64,000 nt of DNA. Source: a bacterium HR33. Lineage in GTDB: Bacteria; Gemmatimonadota; Gemmatimonadetes; Gemmatimonadales; GWC2-71-9. The position numbers and the translations under genes are program-made. The DNA is taken from NCBI GenBank assembly GCA_002923375.1, contig BEIJ01000003.1, positions 112,001 to 176,000 on the forward strand, read 5' to 3'. Shown here in pieces: positions 1 through 8,810 of the stretch (positions are counted from its first letter, which is position 1; every line of letters begins with the position of its first letter). The notes beneath the pieces are model-generated. The model saw only the letters and a list, made by a program, of their open reading frames with translations. It was not told the DNA's origin and did not search any database.

Positions 1-202
1 CGAGGAGCTGGGGGTAGAGCGGGAGAAGCTCACCGAGAACGCCAGCTTCATGGAGGACTTGGGTGCGGACAGCCTGGACACTGTGGAGCTGGTGATGGCG
101 TTCGAGAAGGAGTTCGACATCGACATTCCGGACGAGGAGGCCGAGAAGCTCCGCACCGTAGGCGACGCCCTCAGGTACCTGCACGAAAAGCTGGGAAAAT
201 AG
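1..202 (+). CDS. acpP: Acyl carrier protein, 3' part
   Basis: This is the C-terminal two thirds (66 residues) of acyl carrier protein, cut by the left window edge. The frame starting at base 2 is open to a TAG at 200-202. It contains the DSLD motif, whose serine carries the 4'-phosphopantetheine arm, followed by an acidic helix typical of ACP. ACP carries acyl chains for fatty acid and lipid A synthesis in the cytoplasm. fabF begins one base after the stop, the usual acpP-fabF operon order. The identification is firm; only the 5' end is missing. Confidence 0.95.
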   Translation, partial: EELGVEREKLTENASFMEDLGADSLDTVELVMAFEKEFDIDIPDEEAEKLRTVGDALRYLHEKLGK

Positions 203-203
203 G

Positions 204-1451
204 GTGAGACGGCGTGTGGCGGTCACGGGTCTCGGGCTCGTGACCCCTCTGGGCAACACCGTGGAGGAGACTTGGGAGGCGCTGCTCGCCGGCAAGAGCG
301 GTGCCGCCCCTATCTCCCGGTTCGACGCCTCCCGCCTACCGGTGCGGTTCGCCTGCGAGGTGAAGGGCTTCAATCCGGGTCTCTATATGGACAAGAAGGA
401 GATCCGGAGATACGACCTGTTCTCCCAGTTCGCCATCGCGGCTGCGGTCCAGGCGGTAAAGGACGCGTGCCTCGATGCCGAGCAATCGCGGCCGGACCCG
501 AAGCGGGTGGGGGTGATCATCGGCACCGGTACCGGGGGGATAGCCACGTTCGAAGAGCAATGCAGAATCTATTTGGAGCACGGTCCGGGTCGCGTCTCCC
601 CGTTCTTCGTCCCCATGTTCATGCCCAACGCCGCTTCCGCGCTGGTGTCGATGCGCTACGGCTACGCCGGGCCGAACTACTGCACGGTTTCCGCCTGCGC
701 CACTTCGGCGCATGCGGTGGGGGACGCCTTCCGCCTGATCCAGATGGGAGAGGCGGATGTGGTGGTGGCGGGAGGTTCGGAGGCCGCCATAACGCCGCTG
801 GCCATCGCATCCTTTGCCAATATGAAAGCCCTCTCCGAGCGCAACGACGAGCCCGAACGCGCTAGCCGGCCCTTCGACAAGCAGCGGGACGGATTCGTGA
901 TGGGAGAGGGAGCGGCGGTACTGATACTCGAGGAGTTGGAACACGCCCGAAGGCGGGGCGCTCGCATCTACGCCGAGGTCGTGGGATACGGAATGAACGC
1001 GGACGCTTATCATATCACCGCTCCCGCACCCGACGGCGCCGGCGCCAAGGAAGCTATGCGGCTGTGCCTGCGGGACGCCGGCCTGAAACCGGAAGAGGTC
1101 GGCTACATCAACGCTCACGGTACCTCCACTCCCCAAGGGGACGTGGCGGAAACCGCGGCGGTGAAAGGAGTCTTCGGCGAGCATGCCAGGAAACTGGTGT
1201 TCGGCTCCACGAAATCGATGACCGGCCATCTCCTGGGGGCCGCGGGAGCGCTGGAGTTCGCCATTTGCGTGCTGGTCGTGCAGCGGGACAAGATCCCGCC
1301 CACCATCAACCAGGAAGAACCCGATCCCGAATGCGATCTCGACTGCGCCCCGAACCGGGCGGTGGAGCGGGAAGTGAAGGTGGCGCTGAGCAACTCCTTC
1401 GGCTTCGGAGGACACAACGTCTGCCTCGCCGTGCGCAAGTTCGAGGGTTGA
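204..1451 (+). CDS. fabF: 3-oxoacyl-ACP synthase II
   Basis: Condenses malonyl-ACP with a growing acyl-ACP in fatty acid elongation (KAS II). The 415-residue length is normal for FabF. The thiolase-fold catalytic triad is visible: Cys165 in TVSACATSA, His305 in NAHGTST and His342 in [10 protein letters not shown]. The GTG start at 204 lies one base after the acpP stop, so translation is probably coupled. It is followed after 4 nt by mqnE, which may share the transcript. Confidence 0.97.
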   Translation: MRRRVAVTGLGLVTPLGNTVEETWEALLAGKSGAAPISRFDASRLPVRFACEVKGFNPGLYMDKKEIRRYDLFSQFAIAAAVQAVKDACLDAEQSRPDPKRVGVIIGTGTGGIATFEEQCRIYLEHGPGRVSPFFVPMFMPNAASALVSMRYGYAGPNYCTVSACATSAHAVGDAFRLIQMGEADVVVAGGSEAAITPLAIASFANMKALSERNDEPERASRPFDKQRDGFVMGEGAAVLILEELEHARRRGARIYAEVVGYGMNADAYHITAPAPDGAGAKEAMRLCLRDAGLKPEEVGYINAHGTSTPQGDVAETAAVKGVFGEHARKLVFGSTKSMTGHLLGAAGALEFAICVLVVQRDKIPPTINQEEPDPECDLDCAPNRAVEREVKVALSNSFGFGGHNVCLAVRKFEG

Positions 1452-1455
1452 AATC

Positions 1456-2667
1456 TTGCCTGCGAGACTGGAGGACCGGGCTCTGGAGCGGATAGCCGCC
1501 AAGGTCGAAGCGGGAGAGCGGCTGAGCCCGGAAGACGCCCTGGTCCTGTTCCGTACCCCGGACCTACTCGGCCTGGGGCAGTTGGCGGACACGGCGAATC
1601 GCAGAAAGAACGGCGACCGGGTCTTCTTTTCGGCCAATCAACACATCAATCCGACCAACGTGTGTATCCTCCGCCACACGTGCATCTTTTGCTCCTTTGC
1701 GAGGACGCCCCGGGAGGACGGCGCTTACACGCGGACCTTGGAGGAGGTATTCGAGGAAGCCGAGGCGGCCCGGGAGCAGCCCACGCGGGAGTTCCACATA
1801 GTCGGCGGACTCCACCCCAAGCTGCGGCTTTCCTACTACGTAGACTTGATCCGAGGACTCAAAGAGCGCTTCCCCGGCGTTCACATCAAGGCCCTCACCG
1901 CCGTGGAAATCGCGCACCTGGCGAGGATCGAGAAGACCACCACTCGCCAGGTGCTCCGGGAGCTCAAAGACGCGGGTCTGGATACTCTTCCCGGTGGCGG
2001 CGCCGAGGTGTTCAGCCCCGCTGTGCGGGCAACCATAGCGGATCGCAAACTGGCGGCGGAGGAGTGGCTGCGGGTTCACCGCGAGGCCCACGAGCTCGGC
2101 ATTCCCAGCAACTGCACCATGCTCTACGGCCACGTGGAAACCCTGGAGGATCGGGTAGAACACCTGACCCGCCTGCGCGACCTGCAGGATGAAACCGGGG
2201 GATTTCTGACCTACATACCGCTGGCCTACCATCCGGATCACAACGAGCTGGGCAGGCAGCTGGGCAGGGAAGGGACCGCGACTACCGGGTTCGACGATCT
2301 CAAGAATATCGCCGTCGGCCGTCTTTTTCTGGACAACATCCCCCACGTCAAGACCCACTGGCCCATGGTGACGCCGTTTCTTTCCCAGATCGCGCTGCAT
2401 TTCGGATGCGACGACGTGGAAGGGACGGTGGTGTACGAGCGGGTGTATCACGAAGCGGGAGCCCACACGCCGATGATGCTTTCCTACGGCGAGCTGGTGC
2501 GGCTGATCAAGGGAGCGGGGAAGGAACCGGTGGAGCGGGACTCGCTGTATCGGCCGGTCCGAACCTTCGCGCCCGACGATCCCATTTTCCGGCCGGCTCC
2601 GGGATCCACCATGGGTTCCGGCGCGGCTCAGGAGCTGGTGGAGCTGGTGGGAACGGGGAGGGCGTGA
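1456..2667 (+). CDS. mqnE: Aminofutalosine synthase, radical SAM
   Basis: 403-residue radical SAM enzyme of the futalosine menaquinone pathway. The family joins the MqnA product to SAM to form aminofutalosine. It resembles MqnE/CofH enzymes over its length, with the NPTNVC stretch, LPGGGAEVF and C-terminal GCDDVEGT. The cluster-binding cysteines are Cys70, Cys76 and Cys79, spaced CX5CX2C instead of CX3CX2C. I checked the codons at 1663-1692 and the spacing is real in this sequence. The start appears to be TTG at 1456, 4 nt after fabF. The gene overlaps mqnA by 4 nt (GTGA). Its two pathway neighbours make the MqnE assignment more likely than CofH or MqnC. Confidence 0.88.
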   Translation: MPARLEDRALERIAAKVEAGERLSPEDALVLFRTPDLLGLGQLADTANRRKNGDRVFFSANQHINPTNVCILRHTCIFCSFARTPREDGAYTRTLEEVFEEAEAAREQPTREFHIVGGLHPKLRLSYYVDLIRGLKERFPGVHIKALTAVEIAHLARIEKTTTRQVLRELKDAGLDTLPGGGAEVFSPAVRATIADRKLAAEEWLRVHREAHELGIPSNCTMLYGHVETLEDRVEHLTRLRDLQDETGGFLTYIPLAYHPDHNELGRQLGREGTATTGFDDLKNIAVGRLFLDNIPHVKTHWPMVTPFLSQIALHFGCDDVEGTVVYERVYHEAGAHTPMMLSYGELVRLIKGAGKEPVERDSLYRPVRTFAPDDPIFRPAPGSTMGSGAAQELVELVGTGRA

Positions 2668-3524
2668 GGTTGGCGGAGCTCGCTAGCCTGCAAGGCAAGA
2701 AGCTGCGCGTCGGCCGAATCCCGTATATAAACTGCTATCCGGTTTATCGGGCGATCGATCGAGGCGTGGTACCGGCGCCGGGAGAGATGATCACCGGCAC
2801 ACCCGCGGAGCTGAACGATCTGTTGGCTGCGGGAGAGCTCCAGGTATCGGTGGTCTCCGCGGTGGAGTATGCCCGGAACGCGGCAGCGTATCACCTGCTG
2901 CCGGATCTGGCGGTCTCCTGTGACGGCCCGGTTAGAAGCGTGCTCTTGTTCTCCCGCCGGCCAGCGGAGGAATTAGACGGAGCCACGGTGCTCGTATCGG
3001 CGTCTTCCCGCACCTCGGTTTATCTTCTGGAACTCCTGTGCCGCGAGGTTTGGGGCGTGAATCCCAAGTTCGCCGTGGCGCGAGCGGAAGCGCCGGACTT
3101 GGACTCCCTTGCCGGTCTTCCTCACGACGCCGTATTGGTGATCGGAGATCCGGCTCTGCTCCTGGGAGCCCGGGGCTCCTATCCGCTGCGTTACGATTTG
3201 GGAGAGGAATGGAAGCGCTGGACCGGACTGCCGTTCGTCTTCGCGGTTTGGGCGGCGCGCCGGGACGCCGACCCGGACTCGGTGAAGGCGGCGCATCGGT
3301 TGCTGCTGAGATCCAGGGAATGGGGGTTGAGTCACCTGGAAATTCTGGCTGAAGACGCAGCCAGGGCCACGGGAATCGGGGTGCCGGCGTGTTTGGAGTA
3401 TCTGAGCGGGCTCGACTACGGCCTGGGTTACCGCCATCTGGAGGGTCTGACCAGCTTTCTGAGGAGGCTGGCGTCTCGGGGGATGGTGCGGGATGGGACT
3501 TTGGCCTTTTTGTCGGTGGCGTAG
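2664..3524 (+). CDS. mqnA: Chorismate dehydratase, futalosine pathway
   Basis: First enzyme of the futalosine route to menaquinone; MqnA converts chorismate to 3-enolpyruvylbenzoate. The 286-residue protein shows the family's N-terminal signature RVGRIPYINCYPVY and the periplasmic-binding-protein-like fold expected from stretches such as VSVVSAVEYA and VLVSASSRTSVYLLELL. I chose GTG at 2664 because it overlaps the mqnE stop (GTGA) and is preceded by a good Shine-Dalgarno, GGGGAGG at 2655-2661. mqnC follows after 52 nt. Confidence 0.92.
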   Translation: MRLAELASLQGKKLRVGRIPYINCYPVYRAIDRGVVPAPGEMITGTPAELNDLLAAGELQVSVVSAVEYARNAAAYHLLPDLAVSCDGPVRSVLLFSRRPAEELDGATVLVSASSRTSVYLLELLCREVWGVNPKFAVARAEAPDLDSLAGLPHDAVLVIGDPALLLGARGSYPLRYDLGEEWKRWTGLPFVFAVWAARRDADPDSVKAAHRLLLRSREWGLSHLEILAEDAARATGIGVPACLEYLSGLDYGLGYRHLEGLTSFLRRLASRGMVRDGTLAFLSVA

Positions 3525-3576
3525 GTCGATGTGCGCGACTGGCGGGTCCTGTGCAGGCGCACTTTGAGGTAGAACG

Positions 3577-4626
3577 ATGGTAGATCGCAACAGTTCCGAA
3601 TTCAAAAGCTTCCTGGAGCTCTACCAGCGGGCGCCGCTTTTAGAGTTGGGGCAGCTGGCCGACGCCAAGCGCAAAGAACTCCACCCTGACGGCGTAGTCA
3701 CCTACATAGTGGACCGCAACATCAACTATACCAACGTTTGTGTTGCCGACTGCAAGTTCTGCGCTTTTTATCGGAGACCGAAGCACGCCGAAGGATACGT
3801 GCTTTCCTTCGAAGAGATCGGGCGCAAGATCGAAGAAGCCAAGCGGCTCGGCGCGGTGCAGATTCTCATGCAGGGGGGGCACAATCCCTACATACCGTTC
3901 GAGTGGTATCTGGATCTGCTGCGATATATCAAGCGCAACCACCCGATTCACATCCACGGCTTCTCCCCTTCGGAAGTGGACTTCTTCGCCACCCGGTTCC
4001 GGATGAGCGCGGAAGAGGTGATACGCGAGCTCCAGGCGGCGGGACTGGATTCCATTCCCGGGGGAGGCGGAGAGATCCTGGTCCAGGAGGTCCGCGATCG
4101 CGTCGCCCGGAAAAAGGCGGGAGCCGATCGCTGGCTGGAGATCATGGAGATCGCGCATCGGCTGGGAATGAAGACGTCGGTGACGATGATGTACGGCTTG
4201 GGCGAGACCGAAGCCGACCGGATAGAACACCTGTTCCGGGTGAGGGAAGTGCAGCGAAGGACCGGGGGATTTACCGCTTTCATCACCTGGCCCCTGCAGC
4301 CGGAGCACACCGCTATGGCGGACACTCCCAAGACCGACGCCGTCACCTACCTCCGCACCGTCGCCATCAGCCGGCTGGTGTTGGACAATGTTCCCAACCT
4401 TCAAGCTTCCTGGGTGACCATGGGGTTGAAGGTCGGTCAGATCTCGTTGCGCTTCGGCTGCAACGATTTCGGGTCGTTGATGATAGAAGAAAACGTGGTA
4501 TCCGCCGCCGGTACCACCCACCGCACAACCATCGAGGAGATAAGGCGGCACATCTTGGACGCCGGTTTCAAACCGGCCCGAAGGCTACAGGACTACACCA
4601 TCATTCCGGACGAGATTGCAGCGTAA
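3577..4626 (+). CDS. mqnC: Cyclic dehypoxanthinyl futalosine synthase, radical SAM
   Basis: 349-residue radical SAM enzyme that cyclises dehypoxanthinyl futalosine in the futalosine menaquinone pathway. The canonical CX3CX2C cluster motif is present at Cys55, Cys59 and Cys62 (TNVCVADCKFCAFYRR). Other family marks are LMQGGHNP, IHGFSPSEV and SIPGGGGEIL. The ATG at 3577 has a GAGGT Shine-Dalgarno just upstream (3567-3571). mqnB, mqnD and the late prenylation genes are not in this window, so the pathway must be completed elsewhere. Confidence 0.93.
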   Translation: MVDRNSSEFKSFLELYQRAPLLELGQLADAKRKELHPDGVVTYIVDRNINYTNVCVADCKFCAFYRRPKHAEGYVLSFEEIGRKIEEAKRLGAVQILMQGGHNPYIPFEWYLDLLRYIKRNHPIHIHGFSPSEVDFFATRFRMSAEEVIRELQAAGLDSIPGGGGEILVQEVRDRVARKKAGADRWLEIMEIAHRLGMKTSVTMMYGLGETEADRIEHLFRVREVQRRTGGFTAFITWPLQPEHTAMADTPKTDAVTYLRTVAISRLVLDNVPNLQASWVTMGLKVGQISLRFGCNDFGSLMIEENVVSAAGTTHRTTIEEIRRHILDAGFKPARRLQDYTIIPDEIAA

Positions 4627-4627
4627 C

Positions 4628-5029
4628 ATGAGCCAAAAACCGGTATTGGTTATCGTCGGTTCGGAGAGCGATCGCGAACGGGTGCAGGGAGCCTTGGACG
4701 TGCTGAACCAGGCCAAGGTGGGCTACGACTTCGTGGTCTCCTCCGCCCATCGTGACGCCGAGCGCACCGCTCAGATCGCCAAAGACGCCAGAAAGAACGG
4801 CTATCGGGTGATCATAGCTGCCGCCGGCTTGGCCGCGGCGCTCCCCGGCACCATGGCGGCGCTGAGCGATCTCCCGGTGGTGGGACTGCCTCTCGATGTA
4901 GGTCCGCTGCGCGGGGTCGACGCCCTCTACGCGATCGCCCAGCTGCCGCCGGGATGTCCCGTGGGTACGGTGGGCATAGGAAACGCCAAGAACGCCGCGC
5001 TGCTAGCGCTTCGCATCCTGGGCTGCTGA
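4628..5029 (+). CDS. PurE-like protein lacking a conserved histidine
   Basis: 133-residue protein of the PurE (N5-CAIR mutase) fold family. It keeps the N-terminal GSESD and SAHR motifs and the C-terminal CPVGTVGIG and NAALLALRIL stretches. The family signature GAGGAAHLPGM is altered to AAAGLAAALPGT, so the histidine corresponding to His75 of E. coli PurE is alanine and one glycine is leucine. The gene starts at ATG 4628, one base after the mqnC stop, which ties it to the menaquinone cluster and not to purine genes (no purK nearby). It may still be the cell's purE, or a paralogue with another role. Its 3' end overlaps the opposing kinase gene by 27 nt. Confidence 0.75.
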   Translation: MSQKPVLVIVGSESDRERVQGALDVLNQAKVGYDFVVSSAHRDAERTAQIAKDARKNGYRVIIAAAGLAAALPGTMAALSDLPVVGLPLDVGPLRGVDALYAIAQLPPGCPVGTVGIGNAKNAALLALRILGC

Positions 5030-6916
5030 GGGGTTGGCGGCGGGCGGCAGGGCCGACTCGACCTCCGCCCGGGCTTCCAGGAGGCGGGATACCGCCTCTC
5101 CCACTTCCCGCGCGGCGGCCAGATCGGCGGTGACGGTTTCCACATTTCCGGTGCCGGCGGCGAGTCGCAGGAGATCGAGACGAACGGTTTCCAATGCGGC
5201 TATGACCTCCTCCAGCCTTAGCTGAGCGTCCCCGCGGGCGATCTCGAGCTCGGCTGCCACTTCCCGCTTCCGCGCGGCCGCGGCCGGTCCCCCTTCCGCT
5301 CTGGCCGCCAAATCCTCCAGCGCCGAGATCCGCGCTCTCAATCTGGAGGCATCCTGTTCCAGTTTCCGCACCGTAGCCGGCAGGTTGGGTAGCCGCCGCC
5401 TCAACTTTTTGGGAAGGCCGCGGTACAGATCGTCGATCGCCACCAGGATGGCCAGCTCGGTCCCGCGCCTCAACGTGTCCGCCTCGGAACGACGTCCCGT
5501 GCCGATTCGCGCCAGGCGCCAGAGCGCCTTCCCCGCACGCCCCGCCAGCAGCCTACCCAGCATCCGGCCGATCAGATCTTTTCGGGTGCCGTAGCGAACC
5601 AACCAAACGGCTCCGCTGCCCAGCCCCAGCATGAAAGCAGCGCCCGCCCAGCTCTTTTCTTCCAAGGCGTAAGCCAGGTATCCCGAGGCGCTCAGGCCGA
5701 GCGCCCCCGTTGCCAAGGCGCCGCGTTCCAGGAACGACGCTCTGCTACCCATCTCGAAAGCTCTTTCCTCGAGTTCGGACTGCCGGTGCGCGGGCCAAAA
5801 GGCACGGATCTGCTCCAAGGTGTACCCTGACTTCAGCGCCCGGCGCATCCAACGGGTGGCGGTCCCCGCCACCCTGGCCATTCCGGCGACCAGCACCACT
5901 AGATGCATTATGGCAGCGGCGATCGCATCGCTGAGCCGACCTTCGAGAAGCGCTACTACGGCGGGAGGGCCCGAGAGTAATGCGAGCAGGCCGTAGACCG
6001 CTAGGGACGACTGGAGGCTCTGCCGCAGATGTTTGAAAAGAGCCCTAGCGGGCGCCGGCAAGCCCGAGGCCTTTTCCATCGCGGCCGCAAGATGTTGGGC
6101 CAGCTCTTCAGCCGATTGGAACCTTTCAGCCGGCGACTTGCGCAGGCAGCGATCGACCAGCTGAGCCAAACGTACGGGAATTCCGGGTGAGACTTCGGTA
6201 AGCCGCGGCGGCTCGCGGGTCAGATGCTGGGCGAGGAGCTGAGCGGGAGAATCTCCCTCGAACGGCAACCTCCCGGATAGCATGTAAAAGGCGACGACCC
6301 CCAGGGAGTATATGTCGCTCCTGCCGTCGACCGGCTCTCCGGAAGCTTGCTCCGGACTCATGTACTCCGCAGTGCCGAGTATCTCCCCTCTGCCCGTGAT
6401 CCCGCTCTGCTGCACTACCCGGGCTATGCCGAAGTCGCTCACCAAGACCCTGCCGCTCTCGCCGTCTAGCAGCACATTGTCCGGTTTGATGTCGCGGTGT
6501 ACAACGCCGCGGGAGTGGGCGTACCCCAATGCCCACGCTATTTCCATCAGAATCCGGGCTGCCTCGCCGGGATCGAGGCGTCCGTCCTTGCGGATCTTCT
6601 GTCCCAAAGTCTGGCCTGGAACGTAAGCCATAGTGAAGAAGACGAACTCGCCGGTTTGCTCCACCGCATATACCGGAACGATATGGGGGTGGGAGAGCTT
6701 GGCGGCGGTCCTCGCCTCCCGAATGAACCGGTCGCGGAGAGAGGGTTCTCTGGCAACGTGCGGGGGCAGCAACTTGAGCGCGACCGGCCTATCCAAGGCT
6801 ACGTCGCGGGCTAGGTAAACGATTCCCATCCCGCCGCGCCCGAGCTCTCTCTCCAAAGAATATCGGCCCGCGACCGCGGCCTGCAGCCCGAAGAAGATCT
6901 CGTCAGGTTGTTTCAC
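5003..6916 (-). CDS. Membrane-anchored serine/threonine protein kinase
   Basis: 637-residue PknB-type (Hanks) kinase. The N-terminal kinase domain (about residues 20-280) has the glycine loop GRGGMG, Lys48 in VALKLL, Glu67, the HRDIKPDN catalytic loop with Asp142 and DFG at 161-163. The activation segment ends in GTAEYMSPEQ. The C-terminal half holds several hydrophobic segments (for example AVYGLLALLSGPPAVVALL) and ends in a long Ala/Glu/Arg-rich predicted coiled coil. No PASTA or other sensor domain is recognisable. I chose the GTG at 6916, where the kinase similarity begins and a CATATT -10-like element lies 7 nt upstream. It is divergent from the aminotransferase gene. Confidence 0.9.
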   Translation of the reverse strand: MKQPDEIFFGLQAAVAGRYSLERELGRGGMGIVYLARDVALDRPVALKLLPPHVAREPSLRDRFIREARTAAKLSHPHIVPVYAVEQTGEFVFFTMAYVPGQTLGQKIRKDGRLDPGEAARILMEIAWALGYAHSRGVVHRDIKPDNVLLDGESGRVLVSDFGIARVVQQSGITGRGEILGTAEYMSPEQASGEPVDGRSDIYSLGVVAFYMLSGRLPFEGDSPAQLLAQHLTREPPRLTEVSPGIPVRLAQLVDRCLRKSPAERFQSAEELAQHLAAAMEKASGLPAPARALFKHLRQSLQSSLAVYGLLALLSGPPAVVALLEGRLSDAIAAAIMHLVVLVAGMARVAGTATRWMRRALKSGYTLEQIRAFWPAHRQSELEERAFEMGSRASFLERGALATGALGLSASGYLAYALEEKSWAGAAFMLGLGSGAVWLVRYGTRKDLIGRMLGRLLAGRAGKALWRLARIGTGRRSEADTLRRGTELAILVAIDDLYRGLPKKLRRRLPNLPATVRKLEQDASRLRARISALEDLAARAEGGPAAAARKREVAAELEIARGDAQLRLEEVIAALETVRLDLLRLAAGTGNVETVTADLAAAREVGEAVSRLLEARAEVESALPPAANPSAAQDAKR

Positions 6917-6923
6917 CGGCCCC

Positions 6924-6929
6924 AATATG
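6924..6929 (-). promoter_or_regulatory. -10-like element of the kinase gene
   Basis: Hexamer CATATT (read on -) ending 7 nt before the GTG at 6916, with no Shine-Dalgarno between. The spacing would place the transcript start on or next to the start codon. No good -35 is visible. This is one of seven such cases in the window. Confidence 0.4.
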
Positions 6930-7063
6930 CTTCTCGCCCGGCGTCCGGAAAAGGTGCGGCAGTTTCGCGCCCCTGTCCCCGCGCAGCATTGTCGTTCCCG
7001 GGCCGGAGTTCCGCGGAAATTGCGGGACGTCTCGGCACTCTGCCCAATTTTCCGCACCCGTTC

Positions 7064-7069
7064 TATTTT
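7064..7069 (+). promoter_or_regulatory. -10-like element of the aminotransferase gene
   Basis: TATTTT ending 6 nt before the GTG at 7076, without a recognisable Shine-Dalgarno. It is compatible with a leaderless transcript. The divergent kinase promoter lies about 140 bp away in the same intergenic region; nothing else is recognisable there. Confidence 0.42.
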
Positions 7070-7075
7070 GGAACC

Positions 7076-8251
7076 GTGCACACAGCTCGCAGAACCCACA
7101 CCTTTACCGAATCCGTGATCCGGGGCATGACCCGCCTAGCGGCCGAGCACGGGGCGATCAACTTGGCTCAAGGATTTCCCAACTTTCCCGCGCCGGAAGT
7201 GCTCAAAGAGGCTGCCGCCGCGGCGATCCGCGCCGACATCAACCAGTACGCCATCACCTGGGGATCCAAGCGGCTCAGGGACGCCTTGGCGCGCAAGTAC
7301 GCCGAGTGGTACCGGATGGAGGTGGATCCGGAGGCGGAGATCACGGTGACTTGCGGATCCACGGAGGCCATGGCATCGGCGCTGCTGGCGATCGTGGACC
7401 CGGGAGACGAGGTCATCGTTTTCGAGCCGTTTTACGAGAACTACGGCCCCGATGCGGTCCTCTGCGGCGCGCAGCCGGTGTATGTGCCGATGCCGGCCGG
7501 ACAAGAGCTCGACCTCGAGCGGCTGGCCGCTGCGTGTTCGCGCCGGACCAGGGCGATAATAGTCAACACGCCCAACAATCCCACGGGGCGGGTGCTGAGC
7601 CGCCGAGAGTTGGAGGGGATCGCCGAACTCTGCCGGCGCTTCGACGCCTACGCCGTGACCGACGAGATCTACGAGCACATCTACTACGAAGGGGAACATA
7701 TTCCCATCGCCACGCTGCCGGGGATGCGCGAGCGGACTATCACCATAAGCGGTGCCTCCAAGACCTTCAGTGTTACCGGATGGCGGGTGGGTTGGATCGT
7801 GGCTCCGCGGGAGGTCACGGCCGCGATTCGAAAAGTGCACGATTTTCTCACCGTGGGGGCGCCGGCGCCGCTTCAAGAAGGGGTGGCGGCCGGGTTGGAG
7901 CAGCTGGGCCCGGAGTACTACAGGACTCTGGCGGCGGAGTATCGGGAAAGGCGGGATGTGCTCTACGAGGGACTGGCAGCCGCGGGATTTCGGTGTGTGC
8001 GGCCGGAGGGTGCCTACTACATCATGGCCGACTTCGCAGCTATCAGTGATCTCGCCGACGACGAGTTCTCCTATTGGCTCACCCGGGAGATCGGGGTGGC
8101 GCCGGTTCCGGGATCGAGTTTTTACAGCCGGCCGGAGCTGGGCCGCAAGCAGGTCAGGTTCGCTTTCTGCAAGACTACAGAACTTTTGCGCGAGGCCAAC
8201 CTGCGGCTGCGCTCACTGGCTCCCGCGGAGGCGCGACCTCCGTCCCTCTGA
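7076..8251 (+). CDS. PLP-dependent class I/II aminotransferase
   Basis: 391-residue fold-type I aminotransferase. PLP-site residues are clear: Asn168 in NTPNNPTG, Asp196 in VTDEIYE, the Schiff-base Lys229 in SGASKTFSVTGWRVGW and the nearby Arg237. The closest recognisable subgroup is the aspartate/kynurenine aminotransferase-like group that transaminates amino acids to 2-oxo acids in the cytoplasm; the substrate cannot be read from sequence. The frame is open further upstream, but similarity starts near HTARRTHTF. GTG 7076 also sits 6 nt after a TATTTT element, so I chose it. Confidence 0.88.
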   Translation: MHTARRTHTFTESVIRGMTRLAAEHGAINLAQGFPNFPAPEVLKEAAAAAIRADINQYAITWGSKRLRDALARKYAEWYRMEVDPEAEITVTCGSTEAMASALLAIVDPGDEVIVFEPFYENYGPDAVLCGAQPVYVPMPAGQELDLERLAAACSRRTRAIIVNTPNNPTGRVLSRRELEGIAELCRRFDAYAVTDEIYEHIYYEGEHIPIATLPGMRERTITISGASKTFSVTGWRVGWIVAPREVTAAIRKVHDFLTVGAPAPLQEGVAAGLEQLGPEYYRTLAAEYRERRDVLYEGLAAAGFRCVRPEGAYYIMADFAAISDLADDEFSYWLTREIGVAPVPGSSFYSRPELGRKQVRFAFCKTTELLREANLRLRSLAPAEARPPSL

Positions 8252-8314
8252 GACGGTGGCGCGGAGTTTCGAGCGTCGAACCCTGACAACCTACCGTTGT
8301 AGACCCGAGCTTTC

Positions 8315-8320
8315 TATCAT
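8315..8320 (+). promoter_or_regulatory. -10-like element of ispF
   Basis: TATCAT ending 6 nt before the ispF ATG at 8327; the intervening CCCACC is not a Shine-Dalgarno. It is consistent with a leaderless mRNA. No clear -35 is seen at 16-18 bp. Confidence 0.45.
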
Positions 8321-8326
8321 CCCACC

Positions 8327-8806
8327 ATGCGCCAGCGCTTCGGAATCGGCTACGACTCCCACCGCTTCGGTGCCGAGCGGCCGTTGGTACTGGGAGGAGT
8401 CAAGATCGAGAACGAAACCGGACTCCTAGGCCACTCCGACGGCGACGCCGTAGCCCACGCCGTGATCGACGCCCTCCTGGGAGCCGCCGCCATGGGCGAC
8501 ATCGGCCAGCTCTTCCCCGACACCGACGAGCGGTGGAAAGATGCCAACTCGATGCAACTGCTGAGAGAGGTAAAACGCCGCCTGACCGCCGCCAGCTACA
8601 CCATCGTGAACGTGGACGTGACGGTCGTCACCGAGAGGCCGCGGCTGGCTCCCCATATCCCCGCCATGCGCGAGAACCTGGCCCGGGCCCTGGGGATCCC
8701 GCTCCATGCGGTATCGGTAAAGGCCAAGACCAACGAGCAAATGGACTCGGTGGGCGAGGGCAAAGGCCTCCAGGTTTTCGCTGTGGCCTCCCTGGGAGGC
8801 GCCTGA
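8327..8806 (+). CDS. ispF: 2-C-methyl-D-erythritol 2,4-cyclodiphosphate synthase
   Basis: 159-residue MEP-pathway enzyme that cyclises CDP-ME 2-phosphate, releasing CMP, on the way to isopentenyl diphosphate. Zinc-binding and family motifs are present: GYDSHRF near the N terminus, LLGHSDGDAVAHAVIDALLGAAAMGDIG, FPDTD, and the KAKTNEQMDSVGEGKG segment. Length is standard. A TATCAT element lies immediately upstream. The dedA gene begins within two bases of the stop codon. Confidence 0.96.
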   Translation: MRQRFGIGYDSHRFGAERPLVLGGVKIENETGLLGHSDGDAVAHAVIDALLGAAAMGDIGQLFPDTDERWKDANSMQLLREVKRRLTAASYTIVNVDVTVVTERPRLAPHIPAMRENLARALGIPLHAVSVKAKTNEQMDSVGEGKGLQVFAVASLGGA

Positions 8807-8810
8807 TCTG
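8794..8810 (+). promoter_or_regulatory. Shine-Dalgarno and CTG start of dedA
   Basis: GGGAGG at 8794-8799, inside the ispF 3' end, lies 8 nt before a CTG at 8808-8810. The dedA frame has no ATG, GTG or TTG between here and the GTG at 8895, which would cut off the first hydrophobic helix. This makes CTG 8808 the best start. Confidence 0.5.

Noticed and set aside
4628-5029. LarB (NCAIR-mutase-related) partner for LarC
   Set aside because: LarB is about twice as long with its own N-terminal domain; this protein is a short PurE-only form.
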